64,000 nt of DNA from Lachnospiraceae bacterium (GTDB lineage Bacteria; Bacillota; Clostridia; Lachnospirales; Lachnospiraceae), in the NCBI GenBank assembly GCA_016291655.1, contig JAEEYF010000090.1, positions 1-64,000 on the forward strand, written 5' to 3'. Below are positions 1 through 8,806 of the stretch, piece by piece. Numbering within the stretch: position 1 is the stretch's first letter; every line of letters begins with the position of its first letter. The notes under the pieces are model-generated. The model did not search any database. It saw only the letters and a program-made list of their open reading frames with translations, and was not told where the DNA came from. Made by a program: the position numbers and the translations under genes.

Positions 1-346
1 ACTTCGTCGTTGAGTCCGAGGTTAAGAATTGTGTCCATCATACCGGGCATTGATGCGCGGGCACCTGAACGAACCGAAACAAGAAGAGGATTCTTCTTAT
101 CGCCGAACTTCTTACCGTTCAGCTCTTCCATCTTCTTTACACCCTCCATGGCCTGAGCCATGATCTCATCATTGATCTTGCGTCCGTCCTCATAGTACTG
201 AGTACAAGCTTCTGTGGTGATGGTGAAACCCTGGGGTACAGGAAGTCCGATCGAAGACATCTCTGCAAGGTTTGCACCCTTACCGCCAAGAAGATTACGC
301 ATGGACATGTCGCCTTCGCTGAACATGTATACCCATTTCTTTGCCA
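1..346 (-). CDS. ppdK: Pyruvate, phosphate dikinase, N-terminal part (runs off window)
   Basis: Only the first 115 or so codons are in the window. The gene reads leftwards from ATG at 346 and is cut by the window edge. PPDK interconverts pyruvate, ATP and phosphate with PEP, AMP and pyrophosphate in the cytoplasm. The visible part matches the nucleotide-binding N-terminus of the family: a [10 protein letters not shown] motif near residues 21-30 and the [16 protein letters not shown] stretch near residue 90. The latter is typical of PPDK rather than PEP synthase. A clear AGGAGG ribosome binding site lies at 355-361, and a sigma-A type promoter lies just upstream. The catalytic His domain and the PEP-binding barrel lie outside the window and cannot be checked. 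Confidence 0.93.
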
Positions 347-385
347 TTAATTTTTCCTCCTTAGATTCTTTACTGCAATTTGTTA

Positions 386-415
386 TTTTAACACAGGTAT
401 CCGGTAGGTTGTCAA
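386..415 (-). promoter_or_regulatory. Candidate sigma-A promoter for ppdK
   Basis: On the minus strand there is a perfect -35 TTGACA (410-415). An 18-base spacer and TTAAAA (386-391) follow, about 40 bases before the ppdK ATG. The -35 is perfect; the -10 and spacing are only fair. Confidence 0.5.
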
Positions 416-568
416 CCTGAAATTTAAAATCGTGATAGATTTGTTAACGCCGATATAAATACGGCCTTTGTGGATAATTTTCTTATATGGGATCACCTTA
501 ACGAGTCCGTTATTCTAAGTCCAAAGAGTTGTTTCAAACAGGTTTTTCTCGTCCTCGTCGTTCAAAGC

Positions 569-725
569 CATGTCAGCTCTGCTGACATGAAGTGCCGTCA
601 CATAAGCTGTCTCTGCAAACTTGTTTGCAAGAGCGGCTTATGTGGCAGGCAACATATGAAACGCAGTTTCATATGTCTTTGAACATCTTGAACATCTTTG
701 AACACCTTGAACATCTTTGAACACC
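569..725. repeat. Intergenic array of three perfect hairpins plus TTGAACA direct repeats
   Basis: The 387-base gap between ppdK and glyS holds no convincing gene. It contains three inverted repeats in a row: 569-589 (9-bp arms, 3-base loop), 599-644 (9-bp arms enclosing a second inverted repeat around 612-631), and 653-675 (10-bp arms, 3-base loop). These are followed at 678-725 by five near-identical copies of a TTGAACA(T/C)C unit, 9 to 10 bases each. None of the hairpins ends in a T-run, so they are not simple terminators. Because the array lies between the glyS stop and the ppdK promoter, it may be a structured 3' region of the glyS transcript or an inserted repeat element. Confidence 0.75.
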
Positions 726-733
726 TGCCCTCG

Positions 734-2134
734 TTAAAACTCCATCTTCTCCTCGAAGTAAGCCTTGAGGTCCTTGATCGCGATCCTCTCCTGCTTCATG
801 GAGTCTCTCTCACGAACGGTTACCATTCCGTCTGTCTCGGATTCGAAATCGTAGGTTACGCAGAACGGTGTTCCGATCTCGTCCTGACGGCGATAGCGCT
901 TACCGATGTTTCCTCTGTCATCGAATTCGCAGTTGTAGTACTTGCTCATCTCTGCATATATCTTCTCAGCGCCCTCGTTCAGTTTCTTGGAAAGCGGAAG
1001 TACGCCGATCTTCACGGGTGCAAGTGCGGGATGGAAGTGAAGCACCGTTCTGATGTCGGGAGCTTCTTCCGTTCCGATGTTCTCTTCATCGTAAGCTGCA
1101 CAGAGGAATGCCAGTGTCACACGGTCCGCACCGAGTGAAGGCTCTACTACATAAGGTATATATCTCTGATTCTTCTCATCATCGAAGTAAGACATATCCT
1201 CGCCGGACACGGTCTGATGCTGAGTAAGGTCGTAATCTGTTCTGTCTGCGATCCCCCACAGTTCGCCCCATCCGAAGGGGAAGAGGAACTCTATGTCTGT
1301 GGTTCCCTTAGAATAGAAGCAAAGCTCCTCGGGGCTGTGATCGCGGAGACGCATCTCATCTTCCTTGATGCCGAGTGAAAGCAGCCAGTCACGGCAGAAA
1401 GCTCTCCAGTACCGGAACCACTCAAGGTCTGTTCCGGGTTCGCAGAAGAACTCAAGTTCCATCTGCTCGAACTCACGTGTTCTGAAGGTGAAGTTTCCCG
1501 GTGTGATCTCGTTTCTGAAGGACTTACCGATCTGTCCGATACCGAAGGGAAGCTTCTTTCTCGATGTTCTCTGAACGTTTTTAAAGTTTACGAAAATTCC
1601 CTGAGCCGTTTCGGGACGAAGATAAACCGTATTCTTTGCATCCTCGGTAACGCCCTGGAAAGTCTTGAACATAAGGTTAAACTGTCTGATGTCGGTAAAG
1701 TTGTGCTTGCCGCAGGTGGGACAGTTAATATGATTGTCTTCGATGAACTGAACCATCTTTTCGTTGGACCAGCCGTCGCAGGAGCCGCCGATATCTATGC
1801 CCTTCTCCGCAGCGTAATCTTCGATGAGCTTGTCCGCTCTGAAACGCTCGTGGCATTCCTTACAATCCATAAGAGGATCCGCGAAGCCGCCCAAATGTCC
1901 GGACGCAACCCATGTCTGAGGATTCATGAGGATCGCACAGTCAACACCAACGTTGTTGGGGTTCTCCTGAACGAACTTCTTCCACCATGCCTTCTTTACG
2001 TTATTCTTAAGTTCAACACCGAGATTACCGTAATCCCATGTGTTCGCAAGTCCACCGTAGATCTCGGAGCCGGGATAAACGAATCCTCTTGACTTAGCGA
2101 GCGCTACGATCTTGTCCAATGTTTTTTCAGCCAT
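734..2134 (-). CDS. glyS: Glycyl-tRNA synthetase (homodimeric type)
   Basis: Charges tRNA-Gly with glycine in the cytoplasm. The 466-residue product is of the single-chain alpha2 class II type (eukaryote/Gram-positive style), not the alpha2beta2 GlyQ/GlyS type. It begins [28 protein letters not shown], has class II motif 2-like [21 protein letters not shown] near residue 210, and has the C-terminal anticodon-binding domain (around residue 365 onward, [11 protein letters not shown]). The reading frame is open back to 2215, but ATG 2134 is the better start because AAAGGAAGGT sits just before it and the upstream part is T-box leader. Expression is very probably controlled by the glycine T-box directly upstream. 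Confidence 0.95.
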   Translation of the reverse strand: MAEKTLDKIVALAKSRGFVYPGSEIYGGLANTWDYGNLGVELKNNVKKAWWKKFVQENPNNVGVDCAILMNPQTWVASGHLGGFADPLMDCKECHERFRADKLIEDYAAEKGIDIGGSCDGWSNEKMVQFIEDNHINCPTCGKHNFTDIRQFNLMFKTFQGVTEDAKNTVYLRPETAQGIFVNFKNVQRTSRKKLPFGIGQIGKSFRNEITPGNFTFRTREFEQMELEFFCEPGTDLEWFRYWRAFCRDWLLSLGIKEDEMRLRDHSPEELCFYSKGTTDIEFLFPFGWGELWGIADRTDYDLTQHQTVSGEDMSYFDDEKNQRYIPYVVEPSLGADRVTLAFLCAAYDEENIGTEEAPDIRTVLHFHPALAPVKIGVLPLSKKLNEGAEKIYAEMSKYYNCEFDDRGNIGKRYRRQDEIGTPFCVTYDFESETDGMVTVRERDSMKQERIAIKDLKAYFEEKMEF

Positions 2135-2218
2135 AATTCTACCTTCCTTTCTTTGATCCTGCGGGCATATAATTACCGAACAGCCCACATTCTTTACTTG
2201 CCAAGGCGAATTCAAAAA

Positions 2219-2450
2219 ATAAAAAAATCGCCCCTGACAGAAAAATTTAATCTGTTTAGGGCGAACATAATGTCCGTGGTTCCACCTAAATTCAAAGCAT
2301 ATGCTTTGCTCTTGATTCCCCTTAACGCGGGATACGTCATGCTCCTCACATGAAGCTCCGGGGCGCCGTCCTTCTCGTAAGTGCTAAGCTTTCACCAACC
2401 GCTTTTTCTCTGAAACACGCCTAAAAAAGACTTCCCCTTCAACGCTTTTT
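2219..2450 (-). ncRNA. Glycine T-box leader of glyS
   Basis: On the minus strand the leader carries the AGAGA-type stem I bulge and the distal GGTTGGTG loop. It also has a specifier position GGC at 2365-2367, placed five bases before GGAG, and the T-box sequence AGGTGGAACCACGG (around 2270-2285). A GC-rich hairpin then ends in seven T residues (about 2221-2265), which is the terminator. Uncharged tRNA-Gly should stabilise the antiterminator and allow glyS transcription. The GGC specifier agrees with the gene downstream. Confidence 0.92.
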
Positions 2451-2453
2451 GGA

Positions 2454-2482
2454 ATTTTATACGAAATCAACATCTGTGTCAA
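2454..2482 (-). promoter_or_regulatory. Sigma-A promoter of the glyS T-box transcript
   Basis: Minus strand -35 TTGACA (2477-2482), exactly 17 bases of spacer, and -10 TAAAAT (2454-2459). It lies between the murD stop and the T-box leader. Confidence 0.8.
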
Positions 2483-2492
2483 GTTAAATTTC

Positions 2493-3713
2493 CTAACCCA
2501 AAACCGCCTCTTTACTTATAAGTTCTTTAAAGACTTCGCCCCTTTCTTCGAAGTTCTTAAAGTACCCGTATGAAGCCGCCGCGGGTGACAAAACAACGGC
2601 CGCTCCCCTTTCGGTCTTTTTCTTCGCCTGTACCACCGCTTCCCTGAGATCCTTGACGAGGATCAGGTTCTTAAGGCTCTCACCGCCGTCCTTAGCCAGT
2701 TCTGCAGCTATTCTCTTTCCCGTTTCATACATAAGGATGAAATCAATGTCATTTCTTTCCTTAATAAAGGTTTCAAGAAGAGAGTAATCTATTCCTCTGT
2801 CCATTCCGCCGATCAGCAGCGTCTTTACATCGGGTATACTCTTCACAGCGTTAACCGCAGCCTCGGGAATGGTCGAGATGGAATCGTCATAGTATCTGAC
2901 GCCGTCAAATTCCCCCGCATACTGAAGTCTGTGAGGAAGTCCGCAAAACTCCGACATTCCCTTAAAGACCTTTTCTTCGTCCAGTCCCAACAGATCAACG
3001 GCTATCCTTCTTACAAACTCAGCATTCAACCTGTTGTGTTCACCGGGGATCTTTAATGTCAAATCACGATTACACTTTTCCACATTATCCACAATCACCT
3101 TGTTGGAAAATGTTTCAAGCTCAGGAACATTTTTGCCCAAAAACGCCGTATCTCCCGCCTTTTGATGGGTTACGATGTTAGCCTTGGCTTTAAAATAGTT
3201 TTCCACAGTCTTGTAATAATCCAGGTGCTCCGGATAGAGATTTAAGAACACGGAAATAAAAGGTGCCTTATCGATGTGGCAAAGCTGGTGAGCCGAAAGC
3301 TCAAAGACCACAAGTGTGTCCTCCCTTATCTCATCGATATAGTCGAAGCATGGTTTTCCGATGTTTCCCAAAAGGATCGCATCTTTTCCGCAGGCTTTGA
3401 GTGCCTCATACATAAGGGAGGAGGTTGTGCTCTTCCCCTTTGTCCCCGTGACGCCTATGGTCCGATCCCCGTATCTGTTCAGGAACAGTTCCGTCTGGGA
3501 GGTAAACTTTGGTCTCCTCTCAAGCATAGGGATCCCGGGGCTCTTCAGGATCACATCCCACTTCGATACGTCTATGCCCGAAATGTCTCCTTCGTACACT
3601 TCGAGCGCAGAAACCTTACAGTGGTTTTTGATGAATTCCTCGGAAGATTTTCCTTCTCTTCCGTATCCCCATATCAAAATCTTTTGATTTTTCAAAATAT
3701 CTTTGATTTCCAT
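2493..3713 (-). CDS. murD: UDP-N-acetylmuramoyl-L-alanine:D-glutamate ligase
   Basis: Adds D-glutamate to UDP-MurNAc-L-Ala in cytoplasmic peptidoglycan precursor synthesis. The 406-residue protein has a Rossmann-like start (ILIWGYGREGKSS), the Mur ligase P-loop GVTGTKGKSTT near residue 90, the NLYPEHLDYYKT stretch near residue 160, EHNRLNAEF near 225 and a C-terminal domain ending in SPAAASYGYFKNFEERGEVF, which is typical of MurD. At 406 residues it is somewhat shorter than the usual 440-460. It starts three bases after the recJ stop, so the two are almost certainly co-transcribed. Confidence 0.9.
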   Translation of the reverse strand: MEIKDILKNQKILIWGYGREGKSSEEFIKNHCKVSALEVYEGDISGIDVSKWDVILKSPGIPMLERRPKFTSQTELFLNRYGDRTIGVTGTKGKSTTSSLMYEALKACGKDAILLGNIGKPCFDYIDEIREDTLVVFELSAHQLCHIDKAPFISVFLNLYPEHLDYYKTVENYFKAKANIVTHQKAGDTAFLGKNVPELETFSNKVIVDNVEKCNRDLTLKIPGEHNRLNAEFVRRIAVDLLGLDEEKVFKGMSEFCGLPHRLQYAGEFDGVRYYDDSISTIPEAAVNAVKSIPDVKTLLIGGMDRGIDYSLLETFIKERNDIDFILMYETGKRIAAELAKDGGESLKNLILVKDLREAVVQAKKKTERGAAVVLSPAAASYGYFKNFEERGEVFKELISKEAVLG

Positions 3714-3716
3714 ATT

Positions 3717-5498
3717 CTATCCGATCATTATATCCTGCAATTTTGCCTGCAGCGTCACTATCCCATTATACTCGTTTATATCGGGTATGTAAGTAGACGA
3801 GATCTTCACGTTGTTGCCGTAACCCTTGAACATTTTGTCGCATTCCTCGTAGCCGAAGGTTGCATTTACCTTATCGATAAATGCCGGAATGTCTCCGAAG
3901 TAGATAGCGTTGATCCTGCAGCCGGTTGCGTTTGTCAGGTTCAGCCGCAACACGCTTCGGTTCTTTCCGATCACCGCTGCCTTGTCCACCCTGAGATCCT
4001 TTTCCGCAAAAAGTGCTCTTTCATTCCCTTTTCCGAAAGGCTCCAGCCTGCGCAGCTCGTCTATCAGTTCAGTTGTAACATTTTCAAAGGGAAGCTTCAA
4101 GTCTATCCTGACTTTTTTATAAAAATCTTCGCCGCTCAGCGTGCAATTCTCGTTGATCCTCCGCTGAAACTCCGCCAGCCTGTCCTTCTCCATGCTGAGC
4201 CCCGCTGCCATGGGATGACCGCCAAACCTTGTAAACACATCCGCCACCTTTGACATCTCCTCATACATCGAGTAGTTCTCCGTGGAGCGTCCCGAGCCCT
4301 TGAGCCCGTCTCCCGCTTCCGCTTCCGTAAGGATAAAGGTCGGCCGTGCATATGCCTCGCGGACCCTTCCCGCGATTATCCCCACAACGCTTTCATGACA
4401 GCCGGAAAGGTTTACGACTATGACCTTGTCAAGGTAGTTTTCCCAGTTACTGTCGCCTGCCGCTTCAGCCCTTCTTTTTGCAACCGTTTCCACGATCATG
4501 CATGCTCTGTCGGCTCCGTTTTCCGTCATCGCCTTTCTCGCATTGTTCAGTTCGACCAGTTCCGCCGCCATCCCGGCAGCTTCCCCTTCATTTTCCGAAA
4601 GCAGAAGCTCCAGTGCCCGTTCAGCCGTGTCCAGTCTTCCCGACGCATTTAGACACGGTCCTATCACAAAGCCTATGTGATACACGCTGAGAGACGCTGC
4701 TTCCAGGTTATTGGCCCGAATGAGCGCCAATAGTCCGGTATCCCTTGTTTTTCTGAGTTCCGCAAGCCCCAGAGTCACGATGACTCTGTTCTCGTCCTTA
4801 AGCTCCATCACATCGCAAAGGGTTGCCATTGCCGCATAAGGAAGCAAGGGAGTAAGATCTGCTCCCATACACTGCATAACCTTCATTGCAACTACACAGC
4901 CGCAGAAGCCTGTGAAAGGGCTTGTTTCACTTTCCTGCTTGGGATTTACCACCACATCCGCCGGAGGGATGACCTGTTTTCCGTCCTTTACAGGAACCTC
5001 ATGGTGATCGGTGAGTACCACCGTCATGCCCTGCTGCCTTGCATAGGCTATGGTGTCATATTCCGCTATACCGTTATCACAGGTAAGTATCAGCTCAACG
5101 CCGTCAGCTATCGCCTCGTCCACGATGTTCCTGTTGATCCCGTATCCGTCCGCTATCCTGTCCGGTATCCTGTAGGTCACCCTCGCGCCTTTTTCACTCA
5201 ACACCTTGTACAAAACATAGGTGGAAGTGATACCGTCCACATCGTAGTCGCCCACTATGCGTATGCTTTTGTTTGCCTCGGCCGCAGCTGCAAGGATTTC
5301 CGCCGCCTTCTGTGCATTCTTTAAAAGAGAAGGTTCCCTTAAACCACAAACAGAGGGATGCATATATACATCCCTCTTGTCTTTTGTGTCAAGATCGCGG
5401 TTCAGGAGCACGCGCGCAACGATCTCGCTCACGCCCTGTTCCTTTGCCACTGCTTTAATATCACCTTTTTTATTGATTATTACCCATTTCTGTTTCAT
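3717..5498 (-). CDS. recJ: Single-stranded-DNA-specific exonuclease RecJ
   Basis: 5'-3' single-strand exonuclease for recombination and mismatch/base-excision repair. The 593-residue product shows DHH-family motifs in order: VGDYDVDGITST (about residues 81-92), CDNGIAEYD, and TDHHEVP (about 165). The DHHA1 domain follows with GSGRSTENYSMYEE and FGGHPMAAG (about 400-440). Its first 29 bases overlap the 3' end of the preceding lipoprotein gene. The Shine-Dalgarno sequence is weak, which suggests translational coupling. Confidence 0.93.
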   Translation of the reverse strand: MKQKWVIINKKGDIKAVAKEQGVSEIVARVLLNRDLDTKDKRDVYMHPSVCGLREPSLLKNAQKAAEILAAAAEANKSIRIVGDYDVDGITSTYVLYKVLSEKGARVTYRIPDRIADGYGINRNIVDEAIADGVELILTCDNGIAEYDTIAYARQQGMTVVLTDHHEVPVKDGKQVIPPADVVVNPKQESETSPFTGFCGCVVAMKVMQCMGADLTPLLPYAAMATLCDVMELKDENRVIVTLGLAELRKTRDTGLLALIRANNLEAASLSVYHIGFVIGPCLNASGRLDTAERALELLLSENEGEAAGMAAELVELNNARKAMTENGADRACMIVETVAKRRAEAAGDSNWENYLDKVIVVNLSGCHESVVGIIAGRVREAYARPTFILTEAEAGDGLKGSGRSTENYSMYEEMSKVADVFTRFGGHPMAAGLSMEKDRLAEFQRRINENCTLSGEDFYKKVRIDLKLPFENVTTELIDELRRLEPFGKGNERALFAEKDLRVDKAAVIGKNRSVLRLNLTNATGCRINAIYFGDIPAFIDKVNATFGYEECDKMFKGYGNNVKISSTYIPDINEYNGIVTLQAKLQDIMIG

Positions 5499-6465
5499 CA
5501 GTCTTTTCGTCCGCTATTTTTGCAGCTTCCGCCGCTTTTACTCTTTTGCTCTTCTTTATGATAAAGAATACCGCAAGCGCACCCAGACCGCATACAAAGA
5601 TAATGTTTACGATATAAGACAAGAACCAGACGATGAATGCCTGAATGCCGTCCCAGATGTTAAGCATATTATCCTTGAAGCCGGTAATGATCCTCTGCCC
5701 CAGTGTTTTGGGCTCTTCCTTGATCGTCGCGATCCTTTCGACCTCTCTTACATAGACCGTAAGTGTGCTGTAGGCTATCTTGTTATCATATGTTCGCTGT
5801 CTGGATTTGTAGGATTCCAGCTGGAAATTGACTTCCGAAAGTCTCTCCTCAAGTCTGATGATATCCTCCAGATAAGCTGCTTTTTCAAGCAGACCGAGAA
5901 GTGTTTCCTGCTCGGTCGTAAGTGTTTTTATCCTGCTCTCGATGTCCACATAATCAAGAGTAACGTCTGTCTCATTATACTTGGAATTGGTTACGGTGCC
6001 AAGCTCTCCGATGCTGTCCATCAAAGCATTGATCTTGTCTTCCGGAACACGGATAACATATGTTGCGCGTCTCTCGGAATTCTGGTAAAGATTGTTTCCC
6101 GAAACGTCAGCGTCCTGCATATAGCAATCATACTCTTCGATCTTTTTCATGAGACTGTTTACAAAGTCATCAAAGGTACGTGTCTGAACATCCAGCGTCG
6201 CTGTCTTTATAACCTTTCTGGAAACCGTATCCTGACTCTGAACTGATTGCGATTTGCCCTGATAGTTGCCGCCGTTTTCCTTGTAACCGGCTTCCATAGC
6301 CATATCGGCACTTGGCATGACTACCGATCTTGAATAGTTCCCTTCAAATCCGTCATAATACATATCGGCTTTGTTAACATTGGACGGTTCATTCTTGCTT
6401 CCGCAGCCTGCCGCCAAAACGCATCCTGCCAATACCAATGTGGGTATAAGATATCTTTTTTTCAT
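5470..6465 (-). CDS. DUF4349-type membrane-anchored lipoprotein
   Basis: 331-residue predicted lipoprotein. ATG 6465 was chosen over 6483 because AGGAGGT sits at the proper distance. A signal peptide ends in lipobox LAAGC (Cys about residue 21). A conserved-looking domain (RKVIKTATLDVQTRTFDDFVNSL, about 85-230) then contains a coiled coil with leucine-rich heptads (LTTEQETLLGLLEKAAYLEDIIRLEERLSEV is part of it). Near the C-terminus is one hydrophobic helix followed by a charged KKSKRVK tail. This layout is that of the DUF4349 family (from memory), whose function is unknown. The C-terminal coding region overlaps recJ. Confidence 0.75.
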   Translation of the reverse strand: MKKRYLIPTLVLAGCVLAAGCGSKNEPSNVNKADMYYDGFEGNYSRSVVMPSADMAMEAGYKENGGNYQGKSQSVQSQDTVSRKVIKTATLDVQTRTFDDFVNSLMKKIEEYDCYMQDADVSGNNLYQNSERRATYVIRVPEDKINALMDSIGELGTVTNSKYNETDVTLDYVDIESRIKTLTTEQETLLGLLEKAAYLEDIIRLEERLSEVNFQLESYKSRQRTYDNKIAYSTLTVYVREVERIATIKEEPKTLGQRIITGFKDNMLNIWDGIQAFIVWFLSYIVNIIFVCGLGALAVFFIIKKSKRVKAAEAAKIADEKTDETEMGNNQ

Positions 6466-6571
6466 AATAGACCTCCTGATCAAAATTGTTGGGTTTCCTT
6501 TTTCCCTGTCTACCTTATATACCGCAAAACATCGACCCGGGTTTCAGAATGATCGGAGTATTTAACAAATA

Positions 6572-7987
6572 TCAAAAGTTCTCTTCTTCTTTAGTCAGGA
6601 AATACTCCTGCTCGTACTCGGTGCGAGAGTTCCAAAACATCCAGGTTTTAACCCCCGCATCGTAACAGGCATCAACCTGCTTCCGCACATCGGTAAAGTC
6701 ATATGAAAATGCCTGCAGCCAGGGTCTGCAGACCGCGGAATACCCTCCGTTTGCTTCTCTGACCGCCTCCAGCTTTTTTTCCGAATTCTTCATTTCCAAA
6801 AGTATAAGCTCATAAGGATGACCGTTCACGTTCTCGATCCCTCTGAAATTACGGCTGTAATGTGAGGGATAGACCATCGGGCATATAAAATCAAGATACT
6901 TTGACAATTCCTTATAATCCTGTCCAAGATTTGCACTGTCCAGGTCGGAATCTATGGTGATCCCGTAAACGCAGCCGCTCACATATACCCCGAGGGGTTT
7001 AAGCCTGTTGCAGGCATATTTTGTGAATTTCGCTATCTGCTCGGTGCGTGAAGGCACTGCCTCCTCCTCACACCCATAGTCAAAATTCACGCTTGCCACT
7101 CCCGCGGGCATACGCATGTAATCGAAACATATCTCATCAAAGCCGTCCTTTGCGGCCCGGACTGCTATGTCCGCGATAAACTTCATGACATCCTTCTTGT
7201 AGAAATTCAGCCACACATAGTTGTACCCGTCCGTATAGAACTCTCCGGTATCCTTTTTTAGGATCCAGTCGGGATGCTTTTCCGCGATCTTTGACTCCGA
7301 AAGGATATCATCCTTGAAGCATACGATCCTCGCTATGCAGTATATGCCCCTTTTGTGAAGATCCTCCAGGAGAGAGGGCATATCCTCAAAAAAATAAGCA
7401 CTTCCGGAAGGTGCGATGATCCCCAGTTCCTTTGCAGTTTCGCAGTCCATATCATAGGTGATGTATCCGTTGTCGTCTCTAACGTCTATGATCACCGCAT
7501 TCAGTTCCGTAAAGCCCGCAAGCCAGGTAACCGTGTCATAGCACCTGTTACTCATATGCGCGGCATAGGCACCCTTCACTCTGAAAGGCCTTTCTTCCGT
7601 ATAGCGGGAGCAGTCAAATCCCGCTTTTTTAAGATTTACAAGGGGAGATCTGAAATCCTCGAAGTCCGCAAGATAAGGCGAATCGAAATCAGGGTCGACG
7701 AAAGGCGTCGGTCCCGGAGTCACTGTGGGAGTGGCGGTTGACGCCGGCTGAAGCGCTTCGGTGGGTGACGGGGTGGTCCTGTTTACCTCAAACCCGAAAA
7801 GACTGCTGAGTTTCGCGGCATTATCTCCGTTCTCAAGCAGTCCTTTTGTGAATCTGTAAACAGAAACTCCGAACACCGACAGGAAAATGATCAGAAGCAT
7901 CCTAAAGATCGCGTGTCCGCGGCCTCTATGCCTTTTTCTCCCTCTCCGATCCCGGCTTTCTTCATTTTGTTCCTTATCATCGAACAT
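6572..7987 (-). CDS. Membrane-anchored putative glycoside hydrolase (DUF4015-like)
   Basis: 471 residues. A basic cytoplasmic N-terminus (RRGRKRHRGRGH) is followed by one membrane helix (about 30-50), a Thr/Pro-rich linker (about 72-97) and an extracellular TIM-barrel-like domain. That domain begins VKGAYAAHMSN and has AVIIDVRDDNGYITYD, FDEICFDYMRMPAG and DFICPMVYPSHYS. These resemble the DUF4015/putative glycosyl hydrolase family, in which the D/E residues of the FDEICFDY strand are candidate catalytic acids. The substrate is unknown; a cell-wall or surface glycan is a guess. The stop of the next gene upstream is five bases before its start, so it belongs to the same transcript. Confidence 0.75.
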   Translation of the reverse strand: MFDDKEQNEESRDRRGRKRHRGRGHAIFRMLLIIFLSVFGVSVYRFTKGLLENGDNAAKLSSLFGFEVNRTTPSPTEALQPASTATPTVTPGPTPFVDPDFDSPYLADFEDFRSPLVNLKKAGFDCSRYTEERPFRVKGAYAAHMSNRCYDTVTWLAGFTELNAVIIDVRDDNGYITYDMDCETAKELGIIAPSGSAYFFEDMPSLLEDLHKRGIYCIARIVCFKDDILSESKIAEKHPDWILKKDTGEFYTDGYNYVWLNFYKKDVMKFIADIAVRAAKDGFDEICFDYMRMPAGVASVNFDYGCEEEAVPSRTEQIAKFTKYACNRLKPLGVYVSGCVYGITIDSDLDSANLGQDYKELSKYLDFICPMVYPSHYSRNFRGIENVNGHPYELILLEMKNSEKKLEAVREANGGYSAVCRPWLQAFSYDFTDVRKQVDACYDAGVKTWMFWNSRTEYEQEYFLTKEEENF

Positions 7988-7992
7988 ATGAT

Positions 7993-8496
7993 CTACTTTC
8001 CGCAGCAGAATTTGTATTTCTTACCCGAACCGCAAGGGCAGGGGTCGTTTCTTCCGGGCTTTTTGCCGACTACAACGGTGCCGGACTTCTTCTGCTCTTT
8101 GTAAAGCTCTTTTCTCTTTTCTTCGGTCAAAAGCTTATCCCACTGGGGAAGACCGTAAAGCCAGTCAGCCTTCGCTTCGACCATGTTGTAGTAAAGCTTT
8201 TCCTTGTCATACTTAAGGGAAACCTCTGTATTCTCATCCATCTCTTCAATGGGGTTTGCCGTAACAAGGCTGTCATTGATGCCGTCAAGGAAGCCTACGA
8301 AAATGTTAAGGTCGCACTTGAAGCTCTTTGCAAGCTCCGCAACAGTTCCCTTGTACTCTTTTTTGGGATGAGAAAGGATCTCTTCATAGATACCCTTTTC
8401 AATGTTGAAGTAGTTGCCCCAGAAAAGCTTTCCTTCCTTTGTATTCATATCCTTTCCGTATGCGCCTTCGCGCCAGGTTTCAAGTAAAGTAGCCAT
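7993..8496 (-). CDS. SEC-C zinc-binding motif protein
   Basis: 167 residues. The last 25 residues form a SEC-C motif ([20 protein letters not shown]), a zinc-binding tail also found at the end of SecA. The rest is mostly helical, with no catalytic motif that I recognise. It includes a patch [13 protein letters not shown] typical of a small SEC-C family often annotated only as such. A clear AAAGGAG site precedes the ATG. Its role is unknown. Confidence 0.75.
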   Translation of the reverse strand: MATLLETWREGAYGKDMNTKEGKLFWGNYFNIEKGIYEEILSHPKKEYKGTVAELAKSFKCDLNIFVGFLDGINDSLVTANPIEEMDENTEVSLKYDKEKLYYNMVEAKADWLYGLPQWDKLLTEEKRKELYKEQKKSGTVVVGKKPGRNDPCPCGSGKKYKFCCGK

Positions 8497-8497
8497 C

Positions 8498-8806
8498 TTA
8501 ATTCTCCTTTATATTGTATTTTTCTTCGATCTCTTTGGCTATATCCTCAGGTGCCTCGCCCTGCTTGATACGCTTTTTGTATTTTCTCATCTCAGACATG
8601 CTGATATTCTTGTCGTCATCCTTGTGAACTCTCTTGTACACGGCAAGAAATATCCAAAGAACGATCGGTACGATCATGGTCAACATCAGCGATCCGAAGA
8701 ACATCCCCTTGGTTGCCGGCGTAGAAAGGATCGCGCATATCATTGTGGCAATATACATTCCGATCAGCAAAACCACCACAGCCAGTGAAATTATTCTTTT
8801 AGCCAT
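8498..8806 (-). CDS. Small two-helix membrane protein, unknown
   Basis: 102 residues starting [14 protein letters not shown]. Two hydrophobic helices (about residues 5-25 and 35-57) precede a charged, helical cytoplasmic tail. ATG 8806 is preferred to GTG 8815 because AAGGAG lies eight bases before it. The gene overlaps the end of rarA by 16 bases and ends one base before the SEC-C gene, so it is tightly operonic. I do not recognise the family. Confidence 0.7.
   Translation of the reverse strand: MAKRIISLAVVVLLIGMYIATMICAILSTPATKGMFFGSLMLTMIVPIVLWIFLAVYKRVHKDDDKNISMSEMRKYKKRIKQGEAPEDIAKEIEEKYNIKEN

Noticed and set aside
678-725. Possible CRISPR-like array
   Set aside because: Repeat units of 9-10 bases are contiguous, with no spacers, and no cas genes are seen in the window.
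2135-2215. N-terminal extension of glyS
   Set aside because: The extra 27 residues fall between the T-box terminator and a good ribosome site; the family start MAEK... fits 2134.
3276-4253. 325-codon plus-strand open frame
   Set aside because: It lies across murD and recJ on the opposite strand, has no ribosome site, and its product has no recognisable domain or signal. A shadow frame.
5470-5498. Possible frameshift joining recJ and the DUF4349 lipoprotein
   Set aside because: Both proteins have complete termini and expected lengths; this is a normal short overlap.
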